Numbered from the stretch's first letter, positions 7,817 to 20,800 are shown. The stretch: DNA of 64,000 nucleotides from Nocardia sp. NBC_01329 (GCF_035956715.1 NZ_CP108381.1:2356001-2420000); one strand, 5' to 3'. Made by a program: numbers and translations. Notes: generated by a model not told the origin, from the letters alone.

Positions 7817-9691
7817 TCAGCGAAGCATCCATTTCGAATAGCGCTCCCACCACTGCAGGTAGTCGTCGAAGATCGGACCTTCGAGGGGTGGAACATCGAA
7901 CCCTGCCACCAAGGTCTGGAGGTTATCGACCAGTGCGGCGCGGCTTCGCCTGAGTTCTCCGACTACCCGCGGGTACTCCTCGTGGTTCAGATACCAGGCA
8001 CTGTTCGCATACACCGTTTGGAGTGCGTACGCCGCACCCACTGCGTGCAGGAGATTTCGCGCTTTCGGATCGCCAGCGGCGCGGGCCTCCAGATGGAGGG
8101 CGGTCGCTGCCAGACGGTGCCCGGTGGCTTCACTCAACTCGATCGCTGCTGAATCTGGTCCCAGAGCCACGCTCGCGGGATGGTGGACACCGCGGGCCTG
8201 GTAATCCGCGATCGCGGCTTCCCGGTCTACCAACATCCGGACATACCAGGGCAATTCCGACGGCGTGGCCGGTAGCTGTAGCGCAGGCAGGTCGAGCCCG
8301 CGCTTCCCTGCGGTGACCTGCATGATCTGATTCTCGCCCTCCGCGGTGACAATGGCCGCGATATTGCCGAGCCAGTCGACAATGAGGTTGCTGCGAAGCG
8401 CTCCCTGCGCCGCGGTGCGCTCCCGGCACATCCTCAACGCGGCCTGCGCGTCGTTCGAGAGCAACGGCTTCGCAAGCATCGCCAGTAGTGCTTGTTTCCT
8501 GAACCCTCCGGCGCCGTCGGCGCGCATATCCCGAAGATGGCGACCGAGCACGCTGATGGCGTAGACGTCGGCGAGTGCTGAGACGACATCCCGGAGGACT
8601 GCATCGCGCTCGGACATCACCACACCGCTACCGGACTGGCGTTGTCCGGCGTAGTTGACCAAGCCCGCCAGGCCTGCACGGGCACTTGCGGCGGCTGCGT
8701 TGGCCAGATCGAGTCGGCCTTCGCCCAATACGGCGATGGCTTTGTGGAAGCGTTGACGGACCGGTACCTCGCATTCGAAGGTGCCGTCGGTATGCATTTC
8801 GGCCCAGTTACCGCCCAGTAGCGACTCTCGCGGCAATCGGACGCGGTCGAACCTGATCATGGCATGGTCCATCGGCGCATCGGGCTTGTCGGGTAGCGCT
8901 TGGACGTACACGCCCTGTGCGAGTGCCGGCTCTGCTCGTAGATCGAGGAACGGAAAAAGGTGCTGCAGAATCCGCAGCGGGCCGCTGCGCCGAGGGCGCG
9001 CTCGCAGCTTCAGCAGGAACGGCAGGACGCCTTCGTCTCGACCGTCGATCAAGAGACGTGCGGTGACCACAACGGTCTTCGGCACCCCCGGATCGGCGAC
9101 ATTCGGCATGAACTTCACTGCGCCCATGGACGGAGTGGTGAGTATGAAGTCGCCCGTCTCCGGGTCCCACACTGCGGTCGTCTGATGGTCGGCGCCGTTG
9201 GTGCCGGCGAGTTCGGTCAGCATCAGGACTCCGAGTGCTTCGCCGGTGTCCAACTCGGTCAGGCACTCCTGCTGATATTCAGAGCCGTTGCCCAATCCCA
9301 GGATTGCCCCGATGGCGAGATCGAAGTGTCCGGTCAACACCAGCAACAGCCGCGGTGCCAGGACCTGCGCCGCATCGCACAACGCGCCCCTCAGTTGCGG
9401 GTCAGCGGAGATCTCCCGCGCAGGCAGACCGATGCGGGCGAGGAAGGCGCGAAGAAATGCGGGTGCTCGGCGTGTCTCCTCAGTGTACGTCGTGTTCAGC
9501 AACGGGCGGTCGTCCACGCTGCGAACGATGTCGCGCAGTTGGCGATGCAATTCGCCGTGCGCTCCGAGGATCGCTGTCTGCAATGCGGCGATCGTGGCCG
9601 CTGCGGTGGGGACGGGGCGTCCCGGTTCTGTTACGGCGGTGCCCCTGTCGGCGCGGCCGTTCACAGATACCAGTGGGATTTCTATTGTCAT
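7817..9691 (-). CDS. Acyl-CoA oxidase-like flavoprotein
   Basis: The 624-residue protein has the acyl-CoA oxidase length and layout rather than the ~390-residue dehydrogenase form. The N-terminal helical domain contains FLRAFLARIGLPAREI. The middle beta domain contains VLMLTELAGTNGADHQTTAV, ILTTPSMGAVKFMPN and VVVTARLLIDGRDEGVLPFL. The first C-terminal domain carries AEGENQIMQVTAGKRG at the position of the family's catalytic glutamate. It is FAD-dependent by family. It lies downstream of the P450 and NRPS on the same strand, so it may dehydrogenate a free or carrier-bound intermediate of that pathway; a fatty-acid role cannot be excluded. Confidence 0.82.
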   Translation of the reverse strand: MTIEIPLVSVNGRADRGTAVTEPGRPVPTAAATIAALQTAILGAHGELHRQLRDIVRSVDDRPLLNTTYTEETRRAPAFLRAFLARIGLPAREISADPQLRGALCDAAQVLAPRLLLVLTGHFDLAIGAILGLGNGSEYQQECLTELDTGEALGVLMLTELAGTNGADHQTTAVWDPETGDFILTTPSMGAVKFMPNVADPGVPKTVVVTARLLIDGRDEGVLPFLLKLRARPRRSGPLRILQHLFPFLDLRAEPALAQGVYVQALPDKPDAPMDHAMIRFDRVRLPRESLLGGNWAEMHTDGTFECEVPVRQRFHKAIAVLGEGRLDLANAAAASARAGLAGLVNYAGQRQSGSGVVMSERDAVLRDVVSALADVYAISVLGRHLRDMRADGAGGFRKQALLAMLAKPLLSNDAQAALRMCRERTAAQGALRSNLIVDWLGNIAAIVTAEGENQIMQVTAGKRGLDLPALQLPATPSELPWYVRMLVDREAAIADYQARGVHHPASVALGPDSAAIELSEATGHRLAATALHLEARAAGDPKARNLLHAVGAAYALQTVYANSAWYLNHEEYPRVVGELRRSRAALVDNLQTLVAGFDVPPLEGPIFDDYLQWWERYSKWMLR

Positions 9692-9748
9692 GGTGCACTC
9701 ACTCTGAATACGCGGGGGGCCAGGTCGCTGGCCCGCGAACTGTGCGAC

Positions 9749-9775
9749 CCTTACTGCTCTTGTGGAGCAGTAAGG
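9749..9775. terminator. 11-bp hairpin between P450 and oxidase genes
   Basis: CCTTACTGCTC (9749-9759) and GAGCAGTAAGG (9765-9775) are perfect inverted repeats with a 5-base loop, in the 149-base gap between the two minus-strand genes. No U-run follows on the minus strand, so it may be a weak terminator, an mRNA-stability hairpin or an operator 58 bases before the oxidase start. Confidence 0.5.
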
Positions 9776-9840
9776 CCTCGGCCAAGCGATCTCACCTCAG
9801 CTACCCATAGACACGCCCTTTCCTCTGCGGGTATCCGCTT

Positions 9841-11091
9841 TTACATGGCGATTACCGGGAATGCGGCCAGCGCGCGATGGAATGGGCCCGGACGCCATTC
9901 CAGTTCCTGGGCCGCGACGGTCAACTGCACGTCGGGACGGAGATCCAAGAGTTGGGTTATGGCATCGTGCGCGATCGTGTACGAGGCAGTCTGTGCCTGC
10001 TTGGGGCACGCGTGCTGGCTCGGGCCGCCCCAGGCGAGGTGCGCGCTGTTGAGGGCGGCTTTGTCGGCGCCGTACTCCGGGTCGCGACAGCATGCAGCCA
10101 TACTGATGATCACCGGTTCGTCGGCCGGCAGCCAATCTTCATCGAGCGGAACCGGGCTCGCTGGATATGTGACACACAAGTTGGCCAGCGGCGGGTCTTT
10201 GGCGAGGATCTCATCGATCGCGGCGTTGATCGGCGGTGTTTGGCCCGGCGTCTGGTACTGGTCGTACCGGGGATCGGTCAGCATCACCAGTAGGGCGTTC
10301 GCTGCCAGGTTCACAGTGATCTCGATACCGGCCGAGCAGTTGGTGACTTGGGCGTGGATCAACTCCTGATCGGTGAGATTCTCGTGATGGCGAACCAGAT
10401 AAGTTGTGAGATCCTCACTGGGTTGCGCCTTTTTGAGATTGCATAGTTCCAGGAGTGCGCCGTTCATCATGCGGTCGACTTCGTCCTGGCCTACCTGAGC
10501 CTCGAACAGTGCCTTGCTGGCTGCGGCGATCTGTTGCCCTATCGAGTCCGGGCAACCCATGATGTGGTTGACCACCGATGAGAAGACCAGGGGTACGAAG
10601 TACTCCCCTATGAGGTCGACCGGAGTGTCGGTCGGGAATGTCTCGATCAGGTTGAAGGCATTCTGTTCCACGATCGGGCGGAGGGCGGTGATGTCGAGGT
10701 CGGCCAAGGCATCGTTCGCCGCGGCCCGGAGCCGCCGGTGGACTTCGCCACCGTTGCGCAGTGCATTGGGTCGCCACCCGAGCATCGGTACAATATTGAG
10801 TTCCCGGTCGCGCGGCAGATTCGCCTGCCACCGACGGGGGTCGGCGGGAAATCGCACTGGGTCGTGCAGAATGGCCACCGCGGTCTTGTAGTTCAGGACC
10901 AGCGTCGCGGGAATACCTTCCTCGATCCACACCGGGGCTAAGGAGCCGAACCGTCCGCGCATCCACTCGTAATACCTGTGCGGGTCATTGGCGAAATCTT
11001 GAGTGTAGATCGCAACGCGTTCCGAATCCGGTACGGACGGCGGCGCTGATTGGTGCGCGCCGCCCGGCCGCAGTTGCATCTGGTCGTACAA
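9841..11091 (-). CDS. Cytochrome P450, CYP157-like, lacking the ExxR arginine
   Basis: The 416-residue protein starts at TTG 11091 behind AAAGGAG. The heme-ligand region is HLAWGGPSQHACPKQ with Cys362. The I-helix reads NCSAGIEITVN. The K-helix reads IDEILAKDPP, so the usual E-x-x-R is E294-I-L-A297 and the arginine is absent. The N-terminal half (PATLVLNYKTAVAIL, FPADPRRWQ, PMLGWRPNAL) resembles the actinomycete CYP157 group, which is known to lack the ExxR motif; that family assignment is from memory. It lies between the oxidase and the NRPS on the same strand, suggesting tailoring of the peptide. No ferredoxin gene is adjacent. Confidence 0.88.
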   Translation of the reverse strand: MYDQMQLRPGGAHQSAPPSVPDSERVAIYTQDFANDPHRYYEWMRGRFGSLAPVWIEEGIPATLVLNYKTAVAILHDPVRFPADPRRWQANLPRDRELNIVPMLGWRPNALRNGGEVHRRLRAAANDALADLDITALRPIVEQNAFNLIETFPTDTPVDLIGEYFVPLVFSSVVNHIMGCPDSIGQQIAAASKALFEAQVGQDEVDRMMNGALLELCNLKKAQPSEDLTTYLVRHHENLTDQELIHAQVTNCSAGIEITVNLAANALLVMLTDPRYDQYQTPGQTPPINAAIDEILAKDPPLANLCVTYPASPVPLDEDWLPADEPVIISMAACCRDPEYGADKAALNSAHLAWGGPSQHACPKQAQTASYTIAHDAITQLLDLRPDVQLTVAAQELEWRPGPFHRALAAFPVIAM

Positions 11092-11893
11092 GAGGGGTGT
11101 CTCCTTTGGTATCTGTAAGGGGTGGCAAGGCGCGCACAGGCGGGAGGGATGCCTCGGTCCGCACGGGCGATTCGATGGAGTCAGCCGAGGTGTGGAGCCT
11201 TACCTGGGGGGCGCCGACGCGCTACACCGGCTATGGGCAGCGATCCGTACGGTTCGTGCGACCTCGACATGTCCTGCACTCCCAACGTTTCGCATGGCCG
11301 GAATACGCCGAGTTCCTGCGCCCTATCGGTGGACTCGGTCGCCGCAATGTGTTCTACCGGCTTGTGTTTCGACAACGGCGCCAGATGATACCGACCGGCG
11401 ATCAGTGGCGCAGGTCTTCCTTCGCCCGCCGCGGTACGGGCAGCAGTGCCGGAGGGCCGATCGGGCTCGGACGTGGGACCTTCCGGTGTTGAAGTGCACT
11501 CCGATCGAGCGGACCGTGCGATAGGTCTGTGCGACACAACGGGTTCGGCATCTGCGCGGTGTACTGAGCGGACCCGGTCGACTCGGGGCGTGGGTCTGTC
11601 CGGAGGAATCGCGGCGAGCCGGAAACGGGAGTGAAGGAGATCGGAGGTCGCCTGACTCTGCGGCGCTACCGTTGCCGCACAGTTGCCGTTGACCGACCGA
11701 GACACGAAAAGTATTGTGCCACAAACAGTCTTCCGGCTCATCGTGAACTACTACAACAATTGGTCTAGGCCGATGACCTGGTCTTCTGTCTCGCCCTCCT
11801 GACCAGGCGGTACTCACAACCGTCGGATATCGGAACTGTCTACCGATTCGCCGGAATTGTTTCCCTACAAAACGGTCGGTATTGTTCGAGGAT
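11092..11893. other. Intergenic region between NRPS stop and P450 start
   Basis: About 800 bases without a convincing gene; open frames here have arginine- and proline-rich shadow composition and no family resemblance. The AAAGGAG ribosome-binding site of the P450 sits at its left end. The gap implies that P450 and oxidase have their own promoter rather than relying on NRPS read-through. Confidence 0.6.
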
Positions 11894-14800
11894 TCATCGA
11901 TCGAGGCGGGTGTTGAGGATTCGGGCGATCTGTTCGATCGCCGGCGGGGTTGTCATGGCGAGGTGAGCGGCGTCGATATCGATATTCGAGATCTGCCCGC
12001 GGACCACCGGCACCCAACCCTCGTAGCCGGTGGCGTCGGGACTGCGGTCCGCTGTCGCCGTGAAGTACAGCAGGTCACCGTCGAGGACCTGTGGCCGCCA
12101 GATACTCGCCGCGCGCATGGACTGGTTGTAGGCGTCGGTCATCCGCTCGATCATGTCGGCGTCGACCGCGAACCCTTCCCCGAGGTGCGTCCTGATGAGG
12201 TCGGCGGCCTCCTGCGGGGTGGCGGTCTCGTCGACGAAGTCGATGCCCAGGACCGGACCGAGGTTGCTGATCAGTTCGCCGGCGGTGACCGTGACGACTT
12301 CCGCGGGGTCGATGTTGTCGGCCTCGGCGTCCAGTAGTGCCAGCAGGGCGACCTGCTCCCCCGCTGCCCGCATCTCTACGGCGATCGCGTGGGCGATCTG
12401 ACCGCCCAGCGACCAGCCGAGTAGATGGTAGGGGCCGTGTGGCTGGACCTTCCGGATCTCGGCGAAGTATCGGCGGGCGGTTTCCTCGATGGTGGCGGGT
12501 CCCGGGGTCTCGCCGCTGATCTGAGGTGCCTGGATACCGTAGATCGGCCGGTCGGGTGAGAGGTATTCGGCGAACGGGCGGTAGCTCCAGGCCAGACCGG
12601 AGGCGGGATGGACGCAGAACAGTGGGGCCCGGTCGCCGCCGGTGCGGATCGGCAGCAGCACATCGAAACCGAAGGCGGCGGCCGGATCGGTGTCGATGTG
12701 GCCGGAGCGCATACCCGATTCGATCCGCTTCGCGAGATCGATCGGGCGCGGGTCCGACAGTATCCATCGGATCGGGACGTCGTAGTCGAGTTCCTTCTTC
12801 AGTTCGCTCACCACCTGCACCGAACGCAGCGAGTTGCCACCGAGTGCGTAGAAGTCGTCGTCGGCTCCGACACGCTCCACTCCGAGTACGTGCCCGTACG
12901 CTCGGACGACCTCGCCTTCCAGCCAGGACGCCGGCTCCCGGAACTCCCCGACCGCGAATTCCGGTTCCGGTAGATGGTTGCGATCGAGTTTGCCGGAGGC
13001 GGTGAAGGGGACGGTGTCGAGGACCATCACCGTGGTAGGCACCATGTAGCCGGGTAGTTCGGTGGCCGCGTGGGCGAGGACCGCGGCGGTGTCGACGGTG
13101 GCGCCGGTCGCCGGCGCCAGGTAGCCGACGAGTTGATCACCGGCCGCGGTGGTGTGTACCGCGACGATCGCGCGGGCGACGGTGTCGTGTTCGGCGAGTA
13201 CGGCTTCGATCTCGCCGAGCTCGATCCGCAGCCCCCGCAACTTCACCTGGAAGTCGGTGCGGCCCAGGTACTCCAGTTCGCCGCTCGGGAGCCGGCGTGC
13301 CAGGTCGCCGGTGCGGTAGAGCCGCTCCCCCGCGGTGAACGGGTCGGGTACGAATCGTTCCGCGGTGAGTCCGGGCCGGTCCTGGTAGCCGCGGGCGGCT
13401 TGGTTGCCCGCCAGATACAGGTCTCCCGCGACGCCGGGCAGTGCGGGCTGCAACCGGCTGTCCAGCACGTAGGCGCGGACGTTCCATACCGGTGCGCCCA
13501 TCGGGATGCTGCCGTCGTCGTCTTCGGTGACGAGGTGTTCGGTGGCGTGCAGGGTGAATTCGGTGGGCCCGTACAGGTTGTGCAATCCGACGTCGGGCAG
13601 AACCCGGCGGGCGGCGGTGACGACTTCCTGGCCGAATGCCTCACCGCCCACGAGCAGTGCCCGCAGTGATGCCAGCAGCGATCGCCGCGGGGTCGCCTCG
13701 GCGAACGCGGCGAGCATCGAGGGCACGAACGAGGTGAGGGTGACCCGGTGGGCGGCGATGGTTTCGGCGAGGTAGACGGGGTCGGTGTGTCCGTACGGTG
13801 CCGCGATGATCATCCGCGCGCCCGCGATCAGAGTGGCGAACAATTCCCATACCGAGACGTCGAAGGTGGCCGGGGTTTTCTGCAACACCACGTCGTCGGG
13901 GGTCAGTGAATAGGTTCCGTTGATCCAATGCAACTGGTTGAGTACCGCGCGATGCGGGACCGATACGCCTTTGGGGCGGCCGGTGGAGCCGGAGGTGAAC
14001 AGGACGTAGGCGACGTTCTCGGGCCGCAGCGGTGCCAGGCGTTCGCTGTCGGTGACGGGGCTGTCGTCGTATCCGGAGACGTCGAGGCCCTGCAGTGTCG
14101 ACAGCACCACGACGGGTTTCGCCGTGTCCAGCATGTAGTCGATGCGGTCGGCCGGATGATCCGGGTCGATCGGGACATATCCGCCGCCGGCGGCGTGTAT
14201 CGCGTACATGGCGGTGACCTGGTCCAGTGACCTGTGCATCCGCAGGGCCACCAGAGTTTCCGGGCCCACCCCGCGAGCGATGAGCAACCGGGCCAGGCGG
14301 TTGACGCGGGACGCGAACTGCGTGTAGGTCAGTGTCTCGTCCGGCGCGGTGACGGCAGGCAGATCGTGGTGGGTGTGCACCGAGGCGGTGAACACCGAGG
14401 CGAGTGTCTCGTCCGGCGCGAGGGGGTAGGCGGTGGTGTTCCACCGCACGAGTTCGGCGTCGCGTTCGTCGGCATCGAGCAGGTCGACATCGTGTACGGG
14501 CCGGGCGGGGTCGGTCGCCATCGCGTCGAGTAGCCGTAGCAGCCGGTCGACGATGGAGGTGGCGGTCGCTTCGTCGAAGAGATCGGTGGCGTAGGTGATG
14601 CCACCGGTGATCCCGGTCGGTGCGCCGGTGGCGTCGTGGGAGTCCGATACGGTGACCTGGAGGTCGAACAGGGAGGTTCCGGTGTCGGCTTCGACGGCCG
14701 ATACCGATAGCTCCGGGAGTTCGAAGTCGGTGGTGGCGAGGTTTTGGAAGGCGAGCATCACCTGGAACAGCGGGTGGTGGGCGTGGGTCCGCACCGGGTT

Positions 14801-17800
14801 CATTTCCTGTACCAGGCGTTCGAACGGGACATCAGCGTGCCCGAACGCGGCCAGGTCGGTGCCGCGTACGTGTTCGAGTAGTTGGGTGAACGACATCCCG
14901 GGGGTGAGCCGGGTCCGCAGCACGAGAGTGTTGACGAACATGCCGACCAGATCGTCGAGCTCCGGTTCGCCGCGCCCCGCGTACGGGGTGCCGATGGCGA
15001 TATCGTCGGTATGCGCGAGCCGGGACAGGGTGGCTGCGAGGGCGGCGTGGAAGACCATGAACAGGGTGGTGTTGTGGGCTCGGGCGACCTGTTCCAGTTT
15101 CGCGTGCAGGTCGGCGTCGAGCTCGATCGGCACGTTCGCGCCCGCATAGGTCTGGGTGGGCGGCCGCGGCCGGTCGGTGGGTAGTTCGAGCAGCGCGGGC
15201 AGGTCGGCGAGCTGGGCGGTCCAGTAGTCGATCTGCGCGCGCAGCAGCGAGTCGGGGTCTTCCTCGGTGCCCAGCACGCTGTGCTGCCATATCGCGTAGT
15301 CCGCGTACTGCACGGTGAGCGGTGGCCAGGCGGGCTGTTCGTGGTGCAGTCGCGCCGAGTAGGCGGCCATCATGTCCCGGGCGAGCGGGGCCAGGGAGGA
15401 TCCGTCGCCGGAGATGTGGTGCAGCACCACGGCCAGGATCCATTCGTCGTGCCCCAGTTCGTACAGGCGCACCCGGAACGGTACTTCGGCGGTCACATCG
15501 AACACCGCCGAGACGAAGGCGGAGAGGTCGGCTACCAGTTCGGCTCGTTCGACCGGGGTTACGGTCATCGGCCGTACCGCGTCGGCGGCGGGGAGTACGA
15601 CCTGTGCCGGTGCGCCTTCGAACTGCGGGTAGACGGTGCGCAGTACTTCGTGCCGGGTCATCACGTCGTCGACGGCGCTGCGCAGGGCGTCGATATCGAG
15701 TTGCCCGGTCAGCCGGATCACGATCGGGATGCTGTAGGCGGCGGAGTCGGGTTCGAACCGGTTCAGGAACCACATCCGCTGCTGTGCGTAGGACAGCGGG
15801 ATACGGTCGGGGCGTTGCTGCGCGGTGAGCGCGATCCGGCCGGTGTCGGCGTGTGATTCGGCGCGTGCGGCCAGTTTCGCGACGGTGGGCGCTTCGAAGA
15901 TCATCGATACCGGGACCGAGGCGTCGAGTGCGGCGCCGATGCGGGCGGCGACGCGAGTCGCGACCAGGCTGTTGCCGCCGAGTTCGAAGAAGTCGTCGTC
16001 GGCGCCCACCGGACCGTCGACGCCGAGCAGTTCGGCGTAGACCCCGGCCACGACCTCCTCCACCGGGGAGGAAGGGGCCCGGAACTGCCTGGCCTGGAGT
16101 ACAGGTGCGGGCAGGGCCTTGCGGTCGAGTTTCCCGTTGGGCGAGAGCGGGATCTCGTCGAGCACCATCACCGCGGCGGGCACCATGTAGGAGGGCAATA
16201 CGTCGGCCGCCGTCGCGATGAGTTCTTCGCCGGAGACACTGCTGCCCGGTGCCGGTACCACATAGGACACCAGCAGGACGGGGCCCATGCCTTCGCGGCG
16301 GGGCACGGTCACCGCGAACGAGACGTCGTCGCGGGCGCCGAGTACTGCGTCGATTTCGCCGAGTTCCACGCGGAAGCCGCGAACCTTGACCTGGAAGTCG
16401 TTGCGTCCGACGAATTCCAGGTCGTGGCCGGCGTTCCAGCGCACGATGTCGCCGGTGCGGTACATGCGCAGACCGGCGTCCCCGTAGGGGTCGGCGACGA
16501 AACGTGCGGCACTGGTGCCGGTCCGGTTGAGGTAGCCGCGGGCCAAGCCGGGGCCGGCCAGATACAGTTCGCCGGCCACTCCGACGGGAACCGGCCGGAG
16601 CCGGGAGTCCAGCACCAGGGCCCGCATCCCGGGGCGGGGGCCACCGATGCGTGGCCGGTCCCCGGGAAGCATGCAGGGCGCCCCGGTGGCGACGACCGAG
16701 GTCTCGGTCGGTCCGTACAGGATCCGGAATTCTCGCGTACCGGCGCTGTCGGTACCGGCCCACCGGTTCACCAGATCCGAGGGGACCTCTTCACCGCCGG
16801 ACATGACGACTTGCAGGTCGTCGAGGCCGGCCGGGTCGACCGACGCGAGGGCCACCGGTGTGACGAACGCGTGGGTGACACGCTGGGTGCGGAGCAGATC
16901 GGCGAGTTCGCTGCCGCCGTACATTCCGGGTGGGGCCAGTACCAGTGTGGAAGCACCTCCGGTCGCGAGCAGGATCTCCAGCAGTGAGGCGTCGAAGGAC
17001 GGTGAGGCGAAATGCAGTACCCGGGAGGTGTTCCCGGTGCTGTGCCCGGCGTGTTGGGCTGCGAGGAAATCGGCGACAGCACGGTGTTCGACGGCGACGC
17101 CCTTGGGTACACCGGTGGAGCCGGAGGTGAAGATGATGTAGGCGGTGTTGGTGGCCCGCAGCGGGGCCTGCCGGTCGTCGTCGGTGATCGGGTCGCCGGG
17201 TAGCGCGTCGATCCGGGCGCGGACGGTGTTGTCGTCGAGGACGAGCCAGTCCAAGGCTTCGGGTAGGTCGGTCCGCGCCGTCGTCACCGTCACCCCGAGT
17301 GTGGCGCCGGAATCGATGACCATCTGTTCGATCCGGCTCGCCGGGTAGCGAGGGTCGACCGGTACATAGGTGGCACCGGACTTCACGGTTGCCCACCAGG
17401 CGACCACCGATTCCACCGATCGGGTCGCGGCGACCAGCACCGGGTCCTCTGGTCCGGCGCCGCGCCGGATCAGCTCCCGGGCCAGCCGGTTGGAGCGGAT
17501 ATCGAGTTCGGTGTAGGTCAGTTCGGTGTCTCGGGAGACCAGGGCGGTGCCGTCGCCGTTGTCCCGTACGGCTGCGGCGAAAGCGTCGGGTAGCAGGGCG
17601 GGTGCGCCTTCGATTCGCGGCCCGACACGAGAGATCAGGGTGGTGTGTTCGTCCGCGTCGAGCCAGTCGATATCGCCGACGGCTGTCGAGGGGTCGGCGG
17701 CGACGGCTTCCAGTACCCGGATCAGGCGTTGGGCGAATCCGGCGACGGTCGCTTCGTCGAAGATGTCGCGGGCGAACATCATCATGCCGGAGATGCCCTG

Positions 17801-20800
17801 GGCGGCACCGGCTTTTCCGTAGGAGTCGGCGACGACGAGCTGCAGGTCGAATTGGCACATGCCGGTGTCCACTTCGGCGCGGGACACCGTGACGTCGGGC
17901 AGGACCACGTCGACCGACGACAGGTTCTGGAATGCCAGCGCCACCTGGAACAACGGGTGCCGGTCCGCCGATCGTTGCGGTTTCAGCTCTTCCACCACAC
18001 GTTCGAAGGGGACGTCGGCGTGTTCGAAGGCCTGCAGATCTGTTTCCTTCGTCCGGGTCAGCAGGTCGGCGAACGGTTCACCGGGGCGTATCGGGGTGCG
18101 CAGTACCAGGGTGTTGACGAACATTCCGACCAGGTTGTCGAGGCCGGGTTCGCCGCGTCCGGCCATCGGGGTCCCGACCACCACATCCTCGGTGCTGCCC
18201 AACCGGCCGAGAACCACTGCGAGGGCGGCGTGCAGAACCATGAACAGTGACGAGCCCCGGGCGTGGGCCAGTTCCATCAGCCGTTCGTGCAGGCCGGCGC
18301 CGATTTCGAGGGGGACCCGGCCGCCGGACAGTGAGGCCACGGCCGGCCGGGGCCGGTCGGATGGTAGATCGAGCCGGTCGGGTGCGCCTGCCAGGGTGGC
18401 GCGCCAGAACTCCAGTTGGGCCGACATGAGCGAGTCGGGGTCCTGCGCGGATCCCAGCATCCGGCGCTGCCACAGGGCGAAGTCGGCGTACTGCACCGGC
18501 AGCGGCTCCCACAGCGGCGCGTGTCCGGCGACCCGGGCGGCGTAGGCCCACATCACATCGCGCGACAGCGGGCCCATGGACTGGCCGTCACCGGCGATAT
18601 GGTGGACCACCAGTACCAGCAGGTATTCGGGGGTGTCGTCGTCGGTGCCGGTCTCGAACAGGCCGACCCGCATCGGCACCTGCACGGTCACGTCGAAACC
18701 GCCGCGCAGGAATTCGCCGACCACATCCGGGATCGCGGCCGTGTCCACGTGCACCGGTTCCAGTGCGACCTCGGGTTCGTCCAGGATCACTTGTTCGGGC
18801 TCGCCGGCGGTTTCGGGGTAGATCGTCCGCAGCACTTCGTGGCGGTCGGCGATATCGCGTAGCGCGGCGGCGAGTGCGGCGGTGTCGAGGTGGCCGGTCA
18901 GCCGCAGCATCACCGGAATGTTGTAGGCGGCCGAATCCGGTTCGAAGCGGTTGAGGAACCACATTCGTTGCTGCGCCAGCGACAGCGGGATCGGGTCGGG
19001 ACGGACTCCCGCCGTGAGGGGAACCCGGTCGCCGCCGTGCAGGGATGCCGCGTATTCGGCGAGTCCGGCGACTGTCGGTTCCTCGAACATGGATCGCACC
19101 GGTACCCGCACGTCCAGGGCGGCACCGACCCGTGCCACGACCAGTGACGCGCTGAGCGAGTCGCCGCCGAGCTCGAAGAAATCGTCGTCGGCCCCGACTC
19201 GTTCGATGCCGAGCACGTGTTCGAAGGCCTCCGCCACCACGGTTTCCACCGGGGTGGCCGGGGCCCGGAACGTGCGCGCGGCGAACACCGGTTCCGGAAG
19301 GCGGTCACGGTCCAATTTTCCGTTGGCGGTCAGTGGGAGGTCGTCGAGCAGCAGTACAGCGGCCGGCACCATGTACGGGGGCAGGGCTTCGGTCAGGTCG
19401 GTGGTCAGTTCCTCGCTCGTGACGGTCGTACCGGGCTTGGGCACCACATAGGACACCAGGGCCACGGGCCTGCCCTCGGTGCTGCGCGGTACGGTCACCG
19501 CGAACGCTACGTCCGCGCGGGCGCCCAGGACGGCGTCGACCTCGCCCAGTTCGACCCGGTTGCCGCGGACCTTGACCTGGAAATCGTTGCGTCCCACGAA
19601 CTCCAGTTCGTCGTTGCGATCACGGCGCACGATATCGCCGGTGCGGTACATGCGGTGGCCGGGTTCGTCGAACGGGCAGGCCACGAATCGGGCCGCGCTG
19701 AGTCCGGCCCGGCCGATGTAGCCGTCGGCCAAGCCCGGACCGAACAGGTACAGCTCGCCTGCGACCCCGGCCGGGACGGGCCGCAACCAGGTGTCGAGGA
19801 CCGCGGCCGAGACCGGTCCGACCGGTTTGCCGATCGTGATCGGGACCCCGGCGGTCAGTGCGCTGTCGGCGGTGGCCCAGATCGTGGTTTCGCTGGGACC
19901 GTACAGGTTGACCAGGGTGCGGTTCGGTGCCCACCGCTCGACCAGTTCCGGTCCGACCGGTTCACCGGCGGTGGACAGCACTCGCAGTTCGCCGAGGCCG
20001 TCGTGGGGCAGGGTGGCCAGCGCCGAGGGGGTGAGTACGGCGTGGGAGATGTGTTCGCGCCGGATCAGTTCGGCGAGTTCGGGACCGCCGTACACATCCG
20101 GGGGTGCCACCACCAGTTTGCCGCCGGAACCGTGCGCCATCAGCAGTTCGAAGATCGAGGCGTCGAAGTTGGGTGAGGCGACCTGCAGCACCGTCGAACC
20201 GGAGTCCACGCCGAGGATGCGGCGCTGCGCCGCCACGACGTCGGCCAGTGCGCGGTGGGCCATGAGGACACCCTTGGGTGTTCCGGTGGACCCGGAGGTG
20301 TAGATCACGTACGCCGGGTGGGCGGGCCGGATCGGTCCGCCGCGGTCGGCGTCGGTGATCGGCGCCGACATCGCCGGATCATCGCCGGCGGTTTCGGTAT
20401 CGACGATCAGCCAGTCGACAGTATCGGGCAGGTGATGCCGGGAGGCGCTGTCGGTGACGCCCAGGGCGGTGCCCGAATCCGACAGCAGGAACTCGATACG
20501 TTCCGGTGGCAGGTTCGGGTCCATGGGCAGGAACGCGACACCCGCTTTCGCGGCGGCCCAGATCGTGACGATCGTATCGAGGGATCGGGGCATTGCGGCG
20601 GCGACCAGGGTTCCGGGCCGGGCACCGTGCCGGATCAGCAGCCGGGCGAGACGGTTCGCGTGTTCGTCGAGTTGCCGATAGGTCAGCGCGACCGGCCCGT
20701 AGGTGGTCGCGATCGCATCGGGATCGGCGGCAGCGGTCGCGGTGAGCAGGCCGCCCAGCGTTTTCGCGGGGAAATGCTCGGTGCGGGGGGCGGGCAGAAC

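Noticed and set aside
8960..10369. A 469-residue plus-strand frame across the oxidase and P450 genes.
   Set aside because: Its composition is that of an antisense shadow and both minus-strand genes have full catalytic motifs.
11097..11817. Several open frames of 110-190 residues between the NRPS and the P450.
   Set aside because: All are Arg/Pro/Ser-rich without motifs, and overlapping frames on both strands look alike, as in non-coding high-GC DNA.
14832..16763. Long open frames overlapping the NRPS in other frames, up to more than 600 residues.
   Set aside because: They are Arg-rich shadows of the high-GC NRPS; every NRPS motif is in one continuous minus-strand frame.
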